From contig NZ_CP101731.1 in the NCBI RefSeq assembly GCF_031202305.1, positions 434,001 to 498,000 of the forward strand: 64,000 nt of DNA. Reading direction: 5' to 3'. Below the pieces are notes generated by a model, which saw nothing but the letters and a program-made list of their open reading frames with translations, was not told where the DNA came from and did no database searches. The DNA comes from Pelagibacterium sp. 26DY04. GTDB lineage: Bacteria; Pseudomonadota; Alphaproteobacteria; Rhizobiales; Devosiaceae. Of this stretch, positions 35,117 through 44,845 are shown one piece after another (the stretch's first letter is position 1; every line of letters starts with the position of its first letter). The translations under genes were made by a program, and so were the position numbers.

Positions 35117-36250
35117 ATGACGGGGCTCACCATGCGTGAGATATTGACGACGTTCTTCTTCCAGCACGATCTGCGGCTGGTGGCGCTTGCCGCATTGATC
35201 TGCTCGCTCTCCGCATTTTCCGGCGTCGCAATGCTTGCCCACGCCCGTCGCTCATCTGGCGCCATGCGGGCGGTCTGGCTGTGCGTAGCCGCCATTTCCG
35301 TCGGCTTCGGCATTTGGGCTACCCATTTCGTGGCCATGCTCGCCTTTGAGATGGGCTTCCCGGTGAGTTATGATATCGGCGCTACGGCCGCTTCGCTGCT
35401 GATTGCCATCGGCGTCTGCGGGGCAGGGCTGGGCATGGCCGGCTTGGGCCGGCGGCTTTCCGATCTCTGGCTCGGCGGCGCCATCGTCGGCCTGGGTATT
35501 TCCTCGATGCACTATACAGGCATGGCCGCCCTGCAGGTGGGCGGACAGATCGCCTGGAATTCCGGGCTGGTGGCGGTGTCTGTCATCGCCGGCATGGTGC
35601 TTGGCGCGGCTGCGTTTGCCGTCGGTGCCGCCCGTCGCAATTGGCGCGCCCGCCTCGCCGGCACGGGGCTGCTTACCCTGGCCATCTGTTCGATGCATTT
35701 CACCGCCATGGGCGCCGCAGGGTTTGAAAACTGCTACCCTGTCGCTCTCGCCGGACAGGCCAGTCCTGGCGTTCTTTCACTGGCGGTGAGCATCGTCTCC
35801 ATCCTCATCTTGCTCGCAGCGCTGGGCGGCATGTATCTCGATCTGCGCGACCGCAAACGGGCCGAACTTGAAGAGAGCCGCATGAAAGGGCTGGCCGATG
35901 CCGCCGTGGAAGGCCTCGTGGTCTGCGACGGCCGTACCGTCGTGGCGGTCAATTCAAGCCTGCAGCGCCTGCTGGGCAAGGAAGCCGACGCCCTTGTCGG
36001 TCGGCCAATCAGCGATCTGTTGGCGCCCGAGGGGTGTGAGGCGCTGTTCGAACAGGCTAACCAGCTCGCCGAAACCGAACTCGTCTGCAATGGGGGCGAA
36101 ACGATCCCGGTCGAGGTGGTGCTTCGCGAAGTCGATTTCGGCGGGCGCCCCCACCACGCCATAGCGGTGCGCGATTTGCGGGCCCGCAAGCAGGCCGAGA
36201 GTCATATCCGCTTCCTTGGCCCATCACGACGCCATGACAGGGTTGGCTAA
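35117..36250 (+). CDS. MHYT-PAS sensor part of a frameshifted cyclic-di-GMP protein (5' half)
   Basis: The 377-residue frame encodes the N-terminal part of a larger protein. It has an integral-membrane MHYT sensor with seven hydrophobic segments and its three motifs (ATHFVAM, SMHYTGMAAL, SMHFTAMGA), which are thought to bind metal and sense a diatomic gas. A short cytoplasmic PAS domain follows (GLADAAVEGLVVCDGRTVVA). Reading stops at 36250 after ESHIRFLGPSRRHDRVG. The expected continuation IRFLAHHDAMTG is in the next frame, so one extra T near 36215-36217 breaks the gene. GGAG 8 bp before ATG 35117 supports the start. Confidence 0.85.
   Translation: MTGLTMREILTTFFFQHDLRLVALAALICSLSAFSGVAMLAHARRSSGAMRAVWLCVAAISVGFGIWATHFVAMLAFEMGFPVSYDIGATAASLLIAIGVCGAGLGMAGLGRRLSDLWLGGAIVGLGISSMHYTGMAALQVGGQIAWNSGLVAVSVIAGMVLGAAAFAVGAARRNWRARLAGTGLLTLAICSMHFTAMGAAGFENCYPVALAGQASPGVLSLAVSIVSILILLAALGGMYLDLRDRKRAELEESRMKGLADAAVEGLVVCDGRTVVAVNSSLQRLLGKEADALVGRPISDLLAPEGCEALFEQANQLAETELVCNGGETIPVEVVLREVDFGGRPHHAIAVRDLRARKQAESHIRFLGPSRRHDRVG
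36211..36220 (+). other. Frameshift point in the MHYT-PAS-GGDEF-EAL gene
   Basis: The bases read CTTCCTTGGC; removing one T restores CTT/CTG-GCC and a continuous IRFLAHHDAMTGLANR reading through the PAS-to-GGDEF linker. Either the chromosome carries a real one-base insertion or the sequence has an error here. Confidence 0.8.
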
Positions 36251-37538
36251 TCGATCCAGCTTCAACGATCGTCTCGATGCCGAGATAGCCCGCGCGACGC
36301 TGGCCCGCACCAAACTCGCGGTTCTGTGCCTCGATCTCGACCGGTTCAAGGAGGTCAACGATCTTTTCGGCCATGGCGCAGGCGACGCCTTGCTCCAGAA
36401 AGTCGCCTCGATCATCGAAGCCAGCCTGGTGGGAAATCAGTTTGCCGCCCGTCTGGGCGGGGACGAATTCGCGCTGATCCTGCCCGATCTCGATTCCGCC
36501 AGCCAGGCCGCCACTGCCACGCGCGCGCTGCTCGACGCTTTTGAGCAGGCCAATGTCGCGGGGGAGGGTGGCCTGATTTCGGCCTCAGTCGGCATTGCCA
36601 TTTTCCCCAATGATGCGCGCGTTGCCGAGCAGCTCATGACTTTTGCCGATACCGCGCTGTACTGCGCCAAGGGAGAAGGTCGTGGCACCTACCGCCTGTT
36701 CGAAGCTGAGATGGGCGCTCAGGTGCGAGACCGCCGCAAGCTCGAGCATGATTTGCGCCAGGCCATGGCAGGCGACCAGCTCTCGCTCGTCTACCAGCCT
36801 CAGGTCGATATCGGGAGTGGGGACGTCACCGGGTTCGAAGCTTTGCTGCGCTGGAGTCATCCCCAACGGGGTGAAATTCCGCCATCCGAATTCATCCCGA
36901 TTGCCGAAGAGAGCGGCCTCGTGCTCCAGCTCGGCGAATGGGTAATGCGCTCAGCGTGCCAGGAAGCTGCAAGCTGGTCCAACCCACTCATGATTGCCGT
37001 CAACGTATCTCCGGTGCAGTTGCACTCCCCCAATTTCGTGGGATTGGTCGAACAGGTGCTCGGGGAAACCGGCCTCAGTCCCTCCCGGCTGGAGATCGAG
37101 ATCACCGAAACGGCGATGATCCGCAACATGAACCGCGCACTCTCGGCCATGCGCAAGATCAAGGCGCTCGGCGTCAGGATCGCCATGGATGATTTCGGAA
37201 CCGGCTATTCTTCGCTCTCCAATCTGCGCGCCTTCCCCTTTGACCGAATTAAGGTGGATCAATCCTTTATCCGTTCAGTTCACACCAACGATCAGGCTGC
37301 CGCGATCGTCAGGGCGGTTGTGGGATTGGGCAAGGGGCTCAACCTGCCCATCATGGCCGAAGGCGTTGAGCAAGCAGAAGAACTCGACTTCCTGCGCACC
37401 GAGATTTGCGATTCTGCGCAGGGCTATTGGTTTGGCCGCCCACAGGCAATTGCCGCCTATCACGATATCGTGCGCGGCCGCCACACGCGCATCGAACCGG
37501 CACCAGCCGCCAATGGGGCGCGGAAGCTGGCTAGCTGA
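36216..37538 (+). CDS. GGDEF-EAL part of a frameshifted cyclic-di-GMP protein (3' half)
   Basis: The 440-residue frame begins in the PAS-GGDEF linker (LAHHDAMTGLANRSSF) and encodes an intact diguanylate cyclase domain with GGDEF in RLGGDEFALIL, then an intact phosphodiesterase EAL domain (GFEALLRW, VNVSPVQLHS, ITETAMI, MDDFGTGYSSLS, MAEGVE). The whole protein would make and break cyclic-di-GMP in response to the MHYT sensor. TTG 36216 is not a convincing independent start and has no ribosome binding site, so by itself this half may be silent or made only by coupling with the overlapping upstream frame. Confidence 0.85.
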   Translation: MAHHDAMTGLANRSSFNDRLDAEIARATLARTKLAVLCLDLDRFKEVNDLFGHGAGDALLQKVASIIEASLVGNQFAARLGGDEFALILPDLDSASQAATATRALLDAFEQANVAGEGGLISASVGIAIFPNDARVAEQLMTFADTALYCAKGEGRGTYRLFEAEMGAQVRDRRKLEHDLRQAMAGDQLSLVYQPQVDIGSGDVTGFEALLRWSHPQRGEIPPSEFIPIAEESGLVLQLGEWVMRSACQEAASWSNPLMIAVNVSPVQLHSPNFVGLVEQVLGETGLSPSRLEIEITETAMIRNMNRALSAMRKIKALGVRIAMDDFGTGYSSLSNLRAFPFDRIKVDQSFIRSVHTNDQAAAIVRAVVGLGKGLNLPIMAEGVEQAEELDFLRTEICDSAQGYWFGRPQAIAAYHDIVRGRHTRIEPAPAANGARKLAS

Positions 37539-37546
37539 GCGGCGCT

Positions 37547-37954
37547 TTAGCGCTGCTCGTCCTCGTCGTCTTCGGCATCCTCTTCGCCCGTGATACGGGT
37601 GATCGCATCCTCATCATCGGGCGATTGCGCCTCGATGTGGTCTGCCGGGTCGAAACTCGTCGCCGCATCGTCGGGCGCCGAAAGCTCGGCCCCTTCCAGC
37701 GAAGCGATGGCCGCGGCGACTTCGTCGCGCAGGGCGTCGACATCGCTGCCCACGTCGGAGGCTTCAAGCCCGGCCAGATTGTCCCGGATTTCGCGCAGCC
37801 GATCGAGGCGTTCTTCGGCGGGCCGGCTTTCGTCGTAAAGATAGTCGTTGATCTCATCGAGGCTCATCGGCATCAGCGCGGCGAGCGGATTGGCATCGTC
37901 ACCCATGGCCTGATCGACGGGAACGACGCGGCCCTCGTGGGGATGTTCGGCCAT
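37547..37954 (-). CDS. Small acidic protein of unknown function
   Basis: A 135-residue protein beginning MAEHPHEGRVVPVDQAMGDD, with a helical stretch (SLDEINDYLYDESRPAEERL) and a very acidic C terminus (GEEDAEDDEDEQR). The start at 37954 has AAGGAG upstream. It lies 62 bp downstream of rmuC on the same strand and may be co-transcribed. I do not recognise a family; the composition suggests a soluble cytoplasmic protein. Confidence 0.7.
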   Translation of the reverse strand: MAEHPHEGRVVPVDQAMGDDANPLAALMPMSLDEINDYLYDESRPAEERLDRLREIRDNLAGLEASDVGSDVDALRDEVAAAIASLEGAELSAPDDAATSFDPADHIEAQSPDDEDAITRITGEEDAEDDEDEQR

Positions 37955-38016
37955 GACGGTACTCCTTGGCAGTGCTGTTTTGATGCCAACGCGAGCACCC
38001 CATTCAGGGTTGCCGA

Positions 38017-39195
38017 TCATTCGAGAAGTGAGGGGGGCTCGTCCTCGAATTCGAGCGCTTCGATCCTCTCGCCGCGCTTGGTCACCTTGCCGGTCGAAAT
38101 CAGGATCTGGTCCACATCGGCCTGGGTCTGGGTGAAGTGGGTCTTGAGCTTGGTCACCCGGTCGTTGAGCCGGTTGACGTCCTCGAGCAGCGCGATGACC
38201 TCTTTTTGGATGATGTGGGCCTGCTCGCGCATGCGCACGTCGCGCAGCAACGCCTGGACCACCTGGATCGAGAGCATCAGCAGCGAGGGTGAAACGATCA
38301 CCACCCGCGCCCGCGCCGCCCTCTGCACCACATCCTCGAACCGCTCGTGCAGGTCGGCAAAGATCGATTCCGAGGGCACGAACATGAAAGCGGTGTCCTG
38401 GGTTTCCCCGGCGATCAGGTATTTTTCCGAGATCGCCTTGATATGGGTTGCAAAATCGCTGCGGAACGCGGCCATCGCCGCACGCACCGCTTCGGGTGTG
38501 TCCGCTTCGGAAATCCGCTGCCAGCCTTCGAGCGGGAACTTGGCATCGATCACCAGCGAGGGCGCGCCGTTTGGCATGTGGATCAGCGCATCGGGACGCG
38601 AATTGTTCGAAAGCGTCGACTGGAACGAATAGGCGCCCATCGCCAGCCCATCGGCGATGATCGCCTCCATCCGCCCCTGCCCAAAAGCGCCGCGCTGCTG
38701 CTTGTTGGCCAGGATCGATTGCAGCGAGACGATCTCACCCGAAAGCTGGGTGATGTTGGTCTGTGCCCTGTCGATCACCGCCAGCCGCTCGTTGAGCTTG
38801 GTCAGTGTTTCCTCGGTCTTGGTGCGGGTTTCGGTCATCGATTGATTGACCCGATGCGAATTGGCGTCGATCCGCTCGGTCAAGACCCGCGCCAGATCCG
38901 AGGTGCGGGTGCCGAAAATCTCGCTCATGGTCTGCATGCGCCCGGTCATTTCCGACTGGATGCGCATCATGTCGGCCATGTGCCGCTCCATCTCGGCGGT
39001 GCGCGCCGCGTCCAGGGTCGCCTGTTCTTCGCGCTGCCGCGCCGCGCGCGACTGGCTGATCAAAAGCACGATGAGCAGCAGCACCGCCAGCCCCAGCCCG
39101 CCGGCCAGGGTTTCGGTGATGGTGATGGGCACGCCGCCCAGCGTGAGGAGCACTGTTTCCATAATGTTCTTGTTATCTGATTCGCTCGCTCCCAT
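38017..39195 (-). CDS. rmuC: DNA recombination protein RmuC
   Basis: A 392-residue RmuC-family protein: an N-terminal membrane helix (AGGLGLAVLLLIVLLI), a long coiled coil (residues 50-155) and the nuclease-like RmuC domain with LIHMPNGAPSLVIDAKFPLE, FMFVPSESIFADLHERFEDV and ARVVIVSPSLLMLSIQVVQA. RmuC limits recombination between inverted repeats; the fold suggests a nuclease. It is divergent from def, the normal arrangement in this order. Confidence 0.92.
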   Translation of the reverse strand: MGASESDNKNIMETVLLTLGGVPITITETLAGGLGLAVLLLIVLLISQSRAARQREEQATLDAARTAEMERHMADMMRIQSEMTGRMQTMSEIFGTRTSDLARVLTERIDANSHRVNQSMTETRTKTEETLTKLNERLAVIDRAQTNITQLSGEIVSLQSILANKQQRGAFGQGRMEAIIADGLAMGAYSFQSTLSNNSRPDALIHMPNGAPSLVIDAKFPLEGWQRISEADTPEAVRAAMAAFRSDFATHIKAISEKYLIAGETQDTAFMFVPSESIFADLHERFEDVVQRAARARVVIVSPSLLMLSIQVVQALLRDVRMREQAHIIQKEVIALLEDVNRLNDRVTKLKTHFTQTQADVDQILISTGKVTKRGERIEALEFEDEPPSLLE

Positions 39196-39262
39196 ATCCG
39201 CTTTGCTTGACCGCGCCTGCTTGCGTGGATTAACCAGTGCGCTTCAACCGAAAGAGTATCCG

Positions 39263-39778
39263 ATGGCCGTACGCGAAATCCTCATCCTGCCCGATCCTCT
39301 GCTGCGCAAGGTGGCCGAGCCCGTGGAGGCGTTCGACGACGAACTCAAAAAGACCGTCAAGGACATGTTCGAGACCATGTACGATGCCCCCGGCATCGGA
39401 CTGGCCGGTCCGCAGATCGGCTATATGAAGCGCGTCGTGGTCATCGATCTGGCCGACGAGGAAAACCCCGATTCCGGCAAGATCGCCATGGTCAACCCCG
39501 AGATCGTCGGATTGAGCGAAGAGACGGCGGTGTCCGAAGAGGGCTGCCTTTCGATCCCCGAACTCTATTACGAGGTCGAGCGGCCCGCCGAAGTGACCGT
39601 CAAGTACTGGACACCCGAGGGCGAGGAAGTCACCCGCCACGCCACCGGCCGGCTTGCGGTCTGCATGCAGCACGAGATCGACCACCTCGATGGCGTGCTC
39701 TATATCGATTATCTCTCGCGCCTGAAGCGCGACCGCGTGAACAAGAAATTCCAGAAGCGGGCGCGGCTCGCCAGCTAG
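39263..39778 (+). CDS. def: Peptide deformylase
   Basis: A 171-residue metallo-enzyme that removes the formyl group from nascent proteins. All three motifs are exact: GIGLAGPQIG, EEGCLSIP (metal Cys) and QHEIDHLDG (HExxH). ATG 39263 gives the normal N terminus MAVREILILPDPLL. It is followed by fmt, which makes the formylated initiator tRNA. Confidence 0.95.
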   Translation: MAVREILILPDPLLRKVAEPVEAFDDELKKTVKDMFETMYDAPGIGLAGPQIGYMKRVVVIDLADEENPDSGKIAMVNPEIVGLSEETAVSEEGCLSIPELYYEVERPAEVTVKYWTPEGEEVTRHATGRLAVCMQHEIDHLDGVLYIDYLSRLKRDRVNKKFQKRARLAS

Positions 39779-39796
39779 ATCATCAGGAGATCGATG

Positions 39797-40720
39797 ATGA
39801 AGGTGGTCTTCATGGGCACCCCCGACTTCGCCGTGCCCACGCTGACCGAAATCGTCATGCGCGGCCATGAGGTCATCGCCTGCTACACGCGCGCACCCAA
39901 GCCAGCCGGTCGCGGGCAGTCCGAGCGCAGATCGCCGGTTCATCTCGCCGCCGAAGAGTTCGGCATTCCCGTTTTCACGCCCAAGAACTTCCGCGATCCC
40001 GCCGATGTCGCGACCTTCGCCGCCCTTGGCGCCGAGGTGGCGGTGGTCGTCGCCTATGGCCTGCTGCTGCCTCCGGCCATTCTCGAGGCGCCGGAAAAGG
40101 GCTGCCTCAACCTCCACGGCTCGCTCCTGCCGCGCTGGCGCGGCGCCGCGCCCATCCAGCGGGCGGTGATGGCGGGTGACACCCGCACCGCCGCTTCGGT
40201 GATGAAGATGGAGGAGGGGCTGGACACCGGCCCCGTCGGCCTCGTCGAGGAAATTCCCATCGGCCCGGACATGACCGCCGGCGAACTCCACGACGAAATG
40301 ATGCGCCGCGGCGCCGATCTCATGGGCCGCGCCCTAGCCGCCCTCGAACGCGATGGTCTCGATTTCACCCCCCAGCCCGAAACCGGCATCACCTACGCCA
40401 AAAAGATCGAAAAGGTCGAAGCCCGGATCGACTTCTCCCGCCCCGCGGCCGAGGTGCACAACCACATCCGCGGCCTTTCCCCCTTCCCCGGCGCCTGGTT
40501 CGAAATCGAACTGGGCGGCAAGCCGGTGCGCGTCAAGGCGCTGCGCTCGACGCTTGCCCAGGGGCAGGGCGCGCCCGGCACCGTCCTCTCCGGGCTCGCC
40601 ATCGCCTGCGGCACCGGCGCCGTGCGCCTCGCCCAGGTCCAGCGCGAGGGCAAGGGCGCCATGGACGCCGAGGCCTTCCTGCGCGGCGCGGGCGATCTCA
40701 CGGGCAAGACGGTGGGCTAG
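39797..40720 (+). CDS. fmt: Methionyl-tRNA formyltransferase
   Basis: A 307-residue enzyme that formylates initiator Met-tRNA. Motifs include [13 protein letters not shown] at the start, the formyl-folate site [20 protein letters not shown] and the C-terminal OB-like tRNA-binding domain. ATG codons lie at 39794 and 39797; AGGAG at 39785-39789 is better spaced for 39797. Its stop abuts the truA start, and it follows def by 18 bp. Confidence 0.95.
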   Translation: MKVVFMGTPDFAVPTLTEIVMRGHEVIACYTRAPKPAGRGQSERRSPVHLAAEEFGIPVFTPKNFRDPADVATFAALGAEVAVVVAYGLLLPPAILEAPEKGCLNLHGSLLPRWRGAAPIQRAVMAGDTRTAASVMKMEEGLDTGPVGLVEEIPIGPDMTAGELHDEMMRRGADLMGRALAALERDGLDFTPQPETGITYAKKIEKVEARIDFSRPAAEVHNHIRGLSPFPGAWFEIELGGKPVRVKALRSTLAQGQGAPGTVLSGLAIACGTGAVRLAQVQREGKGAMDAEAFLRGAGDLTGKTVG

Positions 40721-41461
40721 ATGCCCCGCTATAAACTCACCATCGAATATGACGGAACCCCCTTCGTGGGCTGGCAACGCCAGGCCGATGCGATGTCCAT
40801 CCAGGAAGCGCTCGAAGAGGCAATCGAGAAATTCTCCGGCGAAGCGGTTCGCACCCAGACCGCCGGGCGCACCGACGCCGGCGTGCACGCGCGCGGCCAA
40901 GTCGCCCATTTCGACCTCACCCGCGCCTGGGATCCGTTCCGCATCTCCGAAGCCCTCAATTACCATCTGCGCCCCCATCCGATCGCCATTCTAGCCTGCG
41001 AGGACGTAGGCGGGGATTTCGAAGCACGATTTTCAGCAACCGCCCGGCACTATGAGTATCGCATCCTCAACCGCCGGGCGCGGCCCGCGCTCGAGGAGCA
41101 CAAGGTCTGGCACGTGCCGGTGCCCCTGGACGCAGAGGCCATGGATCGGGCTGCCCAGGTTCTGGTGGGACGGCACGACTTCACCACCTTCCGCTCCGCA
41201 CAGTGCCAGGCCAACTCGCCCCTCCGCACCCTCAACAGGCTCAATGTGACCCGCGAGGGAGATGCGATCGTCATCACCACATCGGCCCGTTCTTTCCTGC
41301 ACCATCAGGTGCGCTCGATGACCGGGTCGCTCAAGCTCGTGGGCGAGGGACGCTGGAGCGCCGATGATCTCAAGGAAGCGCTCGAGGCCAGGGACCGCGC
41401 CCGTTGCGGCCCCATGGCGCCTGCAGCCGGGCTCTACCTGATGCGCGTCGACTATCCCTGA
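40721..41461 (+). CDS. truA: tRNA pseudouridine synthase A
   Basis: A 246-residue enzyme that makes pseudouridine at positions 38-40 of the tRNA anticodon arm. The catalytic aspartate is in [25 protein letters not shown] at the start and [13 protein letters not shown] near the end are family marks. It starts at the base after the fmt stop and converges on a membrane protein gene with a 10-bp overlap. Confidence 0.95.
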   Translation: MPRYKLTIEYDGTPFVGWQRQADAMSIQEALEEAIEKFSGEAVRTQTAGRTDAGVHARGQVAHFDLTRAWDPFRISEALNYHLRPHPIAILACEDVGGDFEARFSATARHYEYRILNRRARPALEEHKVWHVPVPLDAEAMDRAAQVLVGRHDFTTFRSAQCQANSPLRTLNRLNVTREGDAIVITTSARSFLHHQVRSMTGSLKLVGEGRWSADDLKEALEARDRARCGPMAPAAGLYLMRVDYP

Positions 41462-42057
41462 AAAATCTGGCCGATGAGATAGAGGCCGGCAAGGATGGCA
41501 AAGAGCTGCGCGGCGAGCGCCAGCACGATTTCGGCGGCGCCCAGCCGGGCCACGATGCGCAGGATGTTGATCTCGATGACCAGCAGCGCGAAGCCTACCG
41601 CCCCCCAAAGCGCCAGCACCATTCCCACCAGCGTTGACCCCGATGCCGGGCCTAGGATCAATGCGGCGACGAAAACGCCCCCGAAGGTGACGGCCATCAT
41701 CGTGGCGAACAGAATGGCGCTGGCCCAATTGCTTGCCACCATATAGGGGCGGAAGGCGTGCAGCGCGTCGAGCCGGGGCAGGACGATCCGCAAGGCCGAA
41801 AACCGCAGCGTGGCGATGGCGCCAAGGATGAATATCTGCATCGCTGCCGATATCCCGGTCTGCCCGGCCGAGCCCGCGCCGATAAAGCCCACCAGAACCA
41901 CGGTGGCGATCACCAGCGGAATGAAGCTGCCTGCCAGCCCGCGCTGGGAAAAATCGAAAAAGGCCCGCGCTTCCGGCCGTCCCAGCAGCAGCCGCCATGT
42001 GCCACCCATGGCCCATGCGGCTTCCTGGAACAGCGACGAGCGGCTGGCGGCGGCCAC
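41452..42057 (-). CDS. Membrane protein, paralogue of its neighbour (copy 2)
   Basis: A 201-residue integral membrane protein with about five hydrophobic segments. GTG at 42057 follows the upstream stop by 2 bp and has GGAG before it. The N-terminal pattern [20 protein letters not shown], followed by LAGSFIPL, matches WRLIIGRRDAPGYFFTDLRG, followed by LASSFIAL, in the neighbour, so the two are tandem duplicates. It has a YIP1-like hydrophobic layout, but I cannot confirm a family. It is placed between truA and dapE, where Rhizobiales often have an unnamed membrane protein. Confidence 0.8.
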   Translation of the reverse strand: MAAASRSSLFQEAAWAMGGTWRLLLGRPEARAFFDFSQRGLAGSFIPLVIATVVLVGFIGAGSAGQTGISAAMQIFILGAIATLRFSALRIVLPRLDALHAFRPYMVASNWASAILFATMMAVTFGGVFVAALILGPASGSTLVGMVLALWGAVGFALLVIEINILRIVARLGAAEIVLALAAQLFAILAGLYLIGQIFQG

Positions 42058-42059
42058 GC

Positions 42060-42635
42060 TCAAAGCTCCGGGGTGGGCGCCGGGCCGTAGATCGCCCCGA
42101 CCGCGAGCAACGCGATCATCATGCCGATGGTCTGGACGACGATGAGCATGACGATCTGTCCCGCCTTCATGCCCACCACCAGCCGCGCATTGTTGATCCG
42201 GGCCAGAAAGCCGATAACGACGGCAAGGATGAGGATCAATTCCGCGCTGAAGGTGACCAGGGCCACGACGGCAAGGATCACCGAAACGATGGCGTTGACC
42301 CAGTTCTCGACGGTGACGAAGGCGACGAACCTGTCGGTCAGTCCCGTCAGCCGCAGCACCACCCACGACGCGCTCATGATGCCGGCATAAAGCAGCGCGT
42401 TCTGGACCAACGCTGCAAAGGTCGAGCCGCCCGCGCCCGCCGGCGCCACCAGGGCCGAAAAGAGGAAGGTGACGACCAGCGACGCCAAAAGCGCGATAAA
42501 GCTCGAAGCCAGCCCGCGCAGGTCGGTGAAGAAATAGCCCGGCGCGTCACGCCGGCCGATGATCAGGCGCCAGCATCCGACAACCGCGGAGCGGGTTTCC
42601 TCCATAAGGGTGGGCTGGGGTTGCGACACGAACAT
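42060..42635 (-). CDS. Membrane protein, paralogue of its neighbour (copy 1)
   Basis: A 191-residue integral membrane protein with about five hydrophobic segments. ATG 42635 follows AGGATC; the open frame upstream overlaps dapE and is not supported. It is the first of a tandem pair with the 41452 gene (2-bp spacing, shared WRL-x-x-GR and GLA-x-SFI motifs). It probably belongs to the dapD-dapE transcript, 61 bp downstream of dapE. Function unknown. Confidence 0.8.
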   Translation of the reverse strand: MFVSQPQPTLMEETRSAVVGCWRLIIGRRDAPGYFFTDLRGLASSFIALLASLVVTFLFSALVAPAGAGGSTFAALVQNALLYAGIMSASWVVLRLTGLTDRFVAFVTVENWVNAIVSVILAVVALVTFSAELILILAVVIGFLARINNARLVVGMKAGQIVMLIVVQTIGMMIALLAVGAIYGPAPTPEL

Positions 42636-42696
42636 CGATCCTAAAGGGCGTTGACCAACATGTAGAGGGCGACGGGCGATCCGGCAAGCGAGGCGA

Positions 42697-43869
42697 TCAT
42701 TGCGCCCCCCGCGACAGGAAGGCCTCGGTATAGCGCGCATAGAAGGCGGCCAGCCGTTCCACATCGGCCACCGGAACACGCTCGTTGACCTGATGCATGG
42801 TGGCGCCCACCAGCCCGCACTCGACCACCGGGCAATATTGCGAAATGAAGCGGGCGTCCGATGTGCCCCCGATCGTTGAAAGCTGCGGCCGGATGCCGTT
42901 ATGGGCCTCCATCACATCGCACAGATGCGCCACATGGCCCTCGGGCGGCGAGATGAAGCAACGCGAGACCGGCCCGATCTGTTCGAAGCCGATCGTCGTG
43001 CCGCGCGCATCGACCGCGCCGAGCCGTTTGTGGATTTCGGCCAGCAGCGTTTCGCCGGTCCAGTTGTCGTTGAACCGCACGTTGAACCGCAGGCTCGCCT
43101 GCTCGGGGATGACGTTGGCGGTGGGGTTGCCGGCATCGATCGAGGTGACTTCGAGATTGGTCGGCTGGAAATGGGCCGTGCCCTCGTCGAGCGGCACATA
43201 GAGCGCACGGGCGATTTCCGCCACCACCGGCATGGGATTGTTGGCGCGCTGCGGATAGGCGACGTGCCCCTGCTTGCCGGTGACGGTGATCCGGCCCGAA
43301 ACCGATCCCCGCCGGCCGATCTTGATCGAATCCCCGAAGGTTTCGAACGAGGAGGGCTCGCCCACGATGGAGAAATCGAACCTTTCGCCCCGGGCATCGG
43401 CCCATTCGAGGATCTTCCTGGTGCCGTTGACCGCGTCGGCTTCCTCGTCATTGGTGATGGCCAGAGAGACCGTGCCGTTTTCGAGCGCGCCCGAATTGAC
43501 GAGCTCGGCCATTGCCCCACAAAAGGCGGCGACCCCGCTCTTCATGTCGGTCGCCCCGCGCCCCCACATCATCCCGTCGACGATCTCGCCCGAGAACGGA
43601 TCATGCGTCCAGGCCGCGATATCGCCGGGCGGCACCACGTCGGTGTGGCCGGCAAACAGCAGGTGCGGCCCGCTATTGGCCGAACCCTTGCGCGTGGCGT
43701 AAAGATTGTCGACCGGATAGGAGCCGTCGCCTTCGAATTTCAGCCGCGTGCAGTTAAAGCCGAGCGGGGCGAGAAAGGCTTCCAGCACATCCAGCACGCC
43801 TTCCTCGACGGGCGTGATCGACGGGCGCCGGATGAGATCGGCCAAAAGCGATACGGCGGGGTGCGTCAT
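42697..43869 (-). CDS. dapE: Succinyl-diaminopimelate desuccinylase
   Basis: A 390-residue M20-family zinc hydrolase in lysine and meso-diaminopimelate synthesis. Metal ligands sit in LLFAGHTDVVPPGD and GMMWGRGATDMKSGVAAF, the catalytic and ligand Glu in ITNDEEADAVNGT, and the dimerisation domain contains GKQGHVAYPQRANNP. GTSDARF near the end is a DapE signature. It follows dapD by 9 bp. Confidence 0.95.
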   Translation of the reverse strand: MTHPAVSLLADLIRRPSITPVEEGVLDVLEAFLAPLGFNCTRLKFEGDGSYPVDNLYATRKGSANSGPHLLFAGHTDVVPPGDIAAWTHDPFSGEIVDGMMWGRGATDMKSGVAAFCGAMAELVNSGALENGTVSLAITNDEEADAVNGTRKILEWADARGERFDFSIVGEPSSFETFGDSIKIGRRGSVSGRITVTGKQGHVAYPQRANNPMPVVAEIARALYVPLDEGTAHFQPTNLEVTSIDAGNPTANVIPEQASLRFNVRFNDNWTGETLLAEIHKRLGAVDARGTTIGFEQIGPVSRCFISPPEGHVAHLCDVMEAHNGIRPQLSTIGGTSDARFISQYCPVVECGLVGATMHQVNERVPVADVERLAAFYARYTEAFLSRGAQ

Positions 43870-43878
43870 GGTCCGGGC

Positions 43879-44724
43879 TTAATCGCGCAGCAGGTCGTTG
43901 ATCGAGGTCTTGGACCGGGTCTTTTCATCGACCCGCTTGACGATCACCGCGCAGTAGAGATTGGGGCCGGGCGTGCCGTCGGGCAAGGGCTTGCCCGGCA
44001 TGGAACCGGACACCACCACCGAATAGGGCGGTACCTTGCCGTAGAACACCTCGCCGGTGGTCCGGTCGATGATCTTGGTGGACTGGCCGATGAAGACGCC
44101 CATGGAGATGACCGAGCCTTCGCCGACCACAACGCCTTCGACGATTTCCGAACGCGCGCCGATAAAGCAATGATCCTCGATGATCACCGGGCCGGCCTGC
44201 AGCGGCTCGAGCACGCCACCGATGCCCACGCCGCCCGAAAGGTGCACATGCTTGCCGATCTGGGCGCACGAGCCCACCGTCACCCAGGTGTCGACCATGG
44301 TGCTCTCATCCACATAGGCGCCCAGATTGACGAAGGACGGCATCAGGATAGCGTTCTTGCCGATAAAGGCCGAGCGGCGCACGATGGCGCCGGGAACGGC
44401 GCGGAAACCGGCCTGACGGAACTGGTCTTGGCCCCAGCCCTCGAACTTGGAGGGCACCTTGTCCCACCAGTTGGCTCCGCCTGGACCGCCGGGGATGGCT
44501 TCCATGTCGTTGAGGCGGAAGCTTAAAAGCACGGCCTTTTTGAGCCATTGGTTGACCACCCACTCGCCATCCGCACCTTTTTCGGCCACCCGCGCCTCAC
44601 CCGAATCGAGCAGCCCGAGCGCCGTGTTGACGGCGTCGCGGACTTCGCCCTGGGTCTGGTAATTGACGGTGTCGCGCGCCTCGAATGCGGCATCGATGGT
44701 TGCGGCAAGCTCGCTCATGGACAT
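43879..44724 (-). CDS. dapD: Tetrahydrodipicolinate N-succinyltransferase
   Basis: A 281-residue left-handed beta-helix acyltransferase that acts two steps before DapE in the succinylase branch of lysine synthesis. The hexapeptide repeats run from about residue 115 ([20 protein letters not shown]) to residue 240. Two starts (44724, 44718) are two codons apart; the first gives a normal N terminus [18 protein letters not shown]. An upstream extension in the frame is not supported. Confidence 0.95.
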   Translation of the reverse strand: MSMSELAATIDAAFEARDTVNYQTQGEVRDAVNTALGLLDSGEARVAEKGADGEWVVNQWLKKAVLLSFRLNDMEAIPGGPGGANWWDKVPSKFEGWGQDQFRQAGFRAVPGAIVRRSAFIGKNAILMPSFVNLGAYVDESTMVDTWVTVGSCAQIGKHVHLSGGVGIGGVLEPLQAGPVIIEDHCFIGARSEIVEGVVVGEGSVISMGVFIGQSTKIIDRTTGEVFYGKVPPYSVVVSGSMPGKPLPDGTPGPNLYCAVIVKRVDEKTRSKTSINDLLRD

Positions 44725-44845
44725 GGGGAGTGTTGGCCTTCTAGAGTCTAGGGGAAGGAGAATTCGGCGCGGACCATAGCCCAAGCATTGGAGGGACGGA
44801 ACCCTCAATCGCCGAGGCCCATGCCCGCAGTTGAGGAGCCCGACG

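Noticed and set aside
36211..36250. Programmed ribosomal frameshift in the MHYT-PAS-GGDEF-EAL gene
   Set aside because: There is no slippery heptamer or downstream pseudoknot evident; a plain one-base insertion or sequencing error is simpler.
42641..42697. Tiny frame ending MIASLAGSPVALYMLVNAL between dapE and the membrane proteins
   Set aside because: Nineteen codons without a clear ribosome binding site; most of its longer form overlaps dapE.
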